From Gammaproteobacteria bacterium (GTDB taxonomy: Bacteria > Pseudomonadota > Gammaproteobacteria > Steroidobacterales > Steroidobacteraceae), in the NCBI GenBank assembly GCA_010031985.1, contig RGYP01000130.1:1-5790 (forward strand): a stretch of DNA of 5,790 nt, written 5' to 3'. Below the pieces are notes generated by a model. The model did not search any database, had not been told where the DNA came from, and was given only the letters and a program-made list of their open reading frames with translations. The position numbers and the translations under genes were made by a program. Below are positions 5,769 through 5,790 of the stretch, one piece after another (position 1 is the first letter of the stretch; the number at the start of each line of letters is the position of its first letter).

Positions 5769-5790
5769 AAAATGCCGTCGGTAGCATTTT
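5769..5790. terminator. AT-flanked stem-loop at the window edge, possible terminator or operator
   Basis: AAAATGC (5769-5775) and GCATTTT (5784-5790) form a perfect 7-bp inverted repeat with an 8-nt loop, with an A-run on one side and a T-run on the other. It could work as a bidirectional intrinsic terminator, but only two of the stem pairs are G:C. The window stops exactly at its last base, so any longer T-run cannot be seen. Confidence 0.3.

Larger units (their letters stand above)
5538..5790. other. Upstream leader/control region of the operon, no convincing gene
   Basis: These 253 nt precede the first gene. They are locally less GC-rich around 5611-5645 and contain a weak promoter candidate, an 11-bp direct repeat, a strong hairpin and an edge stem-loop, each listed separately. 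No tRNA and no recognisable cobalamin, SAH or SAM-II riboswitch core is visible. A plus-strand frame from ATG 5570 stays open to the window end, but its 73 codons resemble no family I know. Confidence 0.6.

Noticed and set aside
5570..5790. Plus-strand frame from ATG 5570 open to the window end (73 codons), which could be a divergent gene
   Set aside because: There is no good ribosome site and no recognisable family. The frame runs straight through both the 11-bp direct repeat and the strong hairpin. An open frame of this length is common by chance in GC-rich DNA. Sequence beyond 5790 would settle it.
5538..5790. Cobalamin riboswitch in the leader of a corrinoid operon
   Set aside because: I looked for the B12 box and the conserved core on the minus strand and found neither; the hairpin there does not match the known fold. 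A covariance-model search would be decisive.

Overview
The window is GC-rich bacterial DNA, probably from a member of the Pseudomonadota. That placement rests on base composition, codon choice and protein style. The genus cannot be read from the sequence. Almost all of it (positions 1 to 5537) is one tightly packed minus-strand operon of six genes. No gene in it is separated from the next by more than 9 nt, and several stop and start codons overlap.

In transcription order (right to left) the genes are: a methyltransferase-type corrinoid protein (5537-4830), a DUF1638 protein (4820-4212), a small protein of the misleadingly named 'virulence factor' family (4212-3868), a methylenetetrahydrofolate reductase (3865-2729), a methyltetrahydrofolate:corrinoid methyltransferase of the pterin-binding family (2732-1743), and a RACo-like corrinoid activator with an N-terminal [2Fe-2S] domain and an ASKHA ATPase domain (1746 to beyond position 1, so its C-terminus is cut off).

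Together they form most of a corrinoid-dependent demethylation route. A methyl group arrives on the cobalt of the corrinoid protein and is passed to tetrahydrofolate by the pterin-binding methyltransferase. The reductase, running in the oxidative direction, then takes it to methylene-THF. The RACo-like protein re-reduces corrinoid that has slipped to Co(II). The substrate-specific methyltransferase that would load the corrinoid protein (for example an MttB-superfamily enzyme acting on a quaternary or tertiary amine) is not in the window, so the substrate is unknown. DUF1638 and the 'virulence factor' protein sit between the corrinoid protein and the folate enzymes and are the uncharacterised parts of the module.

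The right-hand 253 nt (5538-5790) hold no convincing gene. They carry a Shine-Dalgarno sequence, a weak sigma70-like promoter candidate overlapping an 11-bp direct repeat, a perfect 10-bp inverted repeat forming a GC-rich hairpin, and a 7-bp stem-loop at the very edge. No cobalamin riboswitch is recognisable there.

The most unusual point is the reductase. Its first ~37 residues resemble the start of a different protein, the Cys-rich MTHFR C-terminal-domain (MetV-like) family, but the Cys-rich part is missing. This looks like a deletion-fusion of two neighbouring genes.
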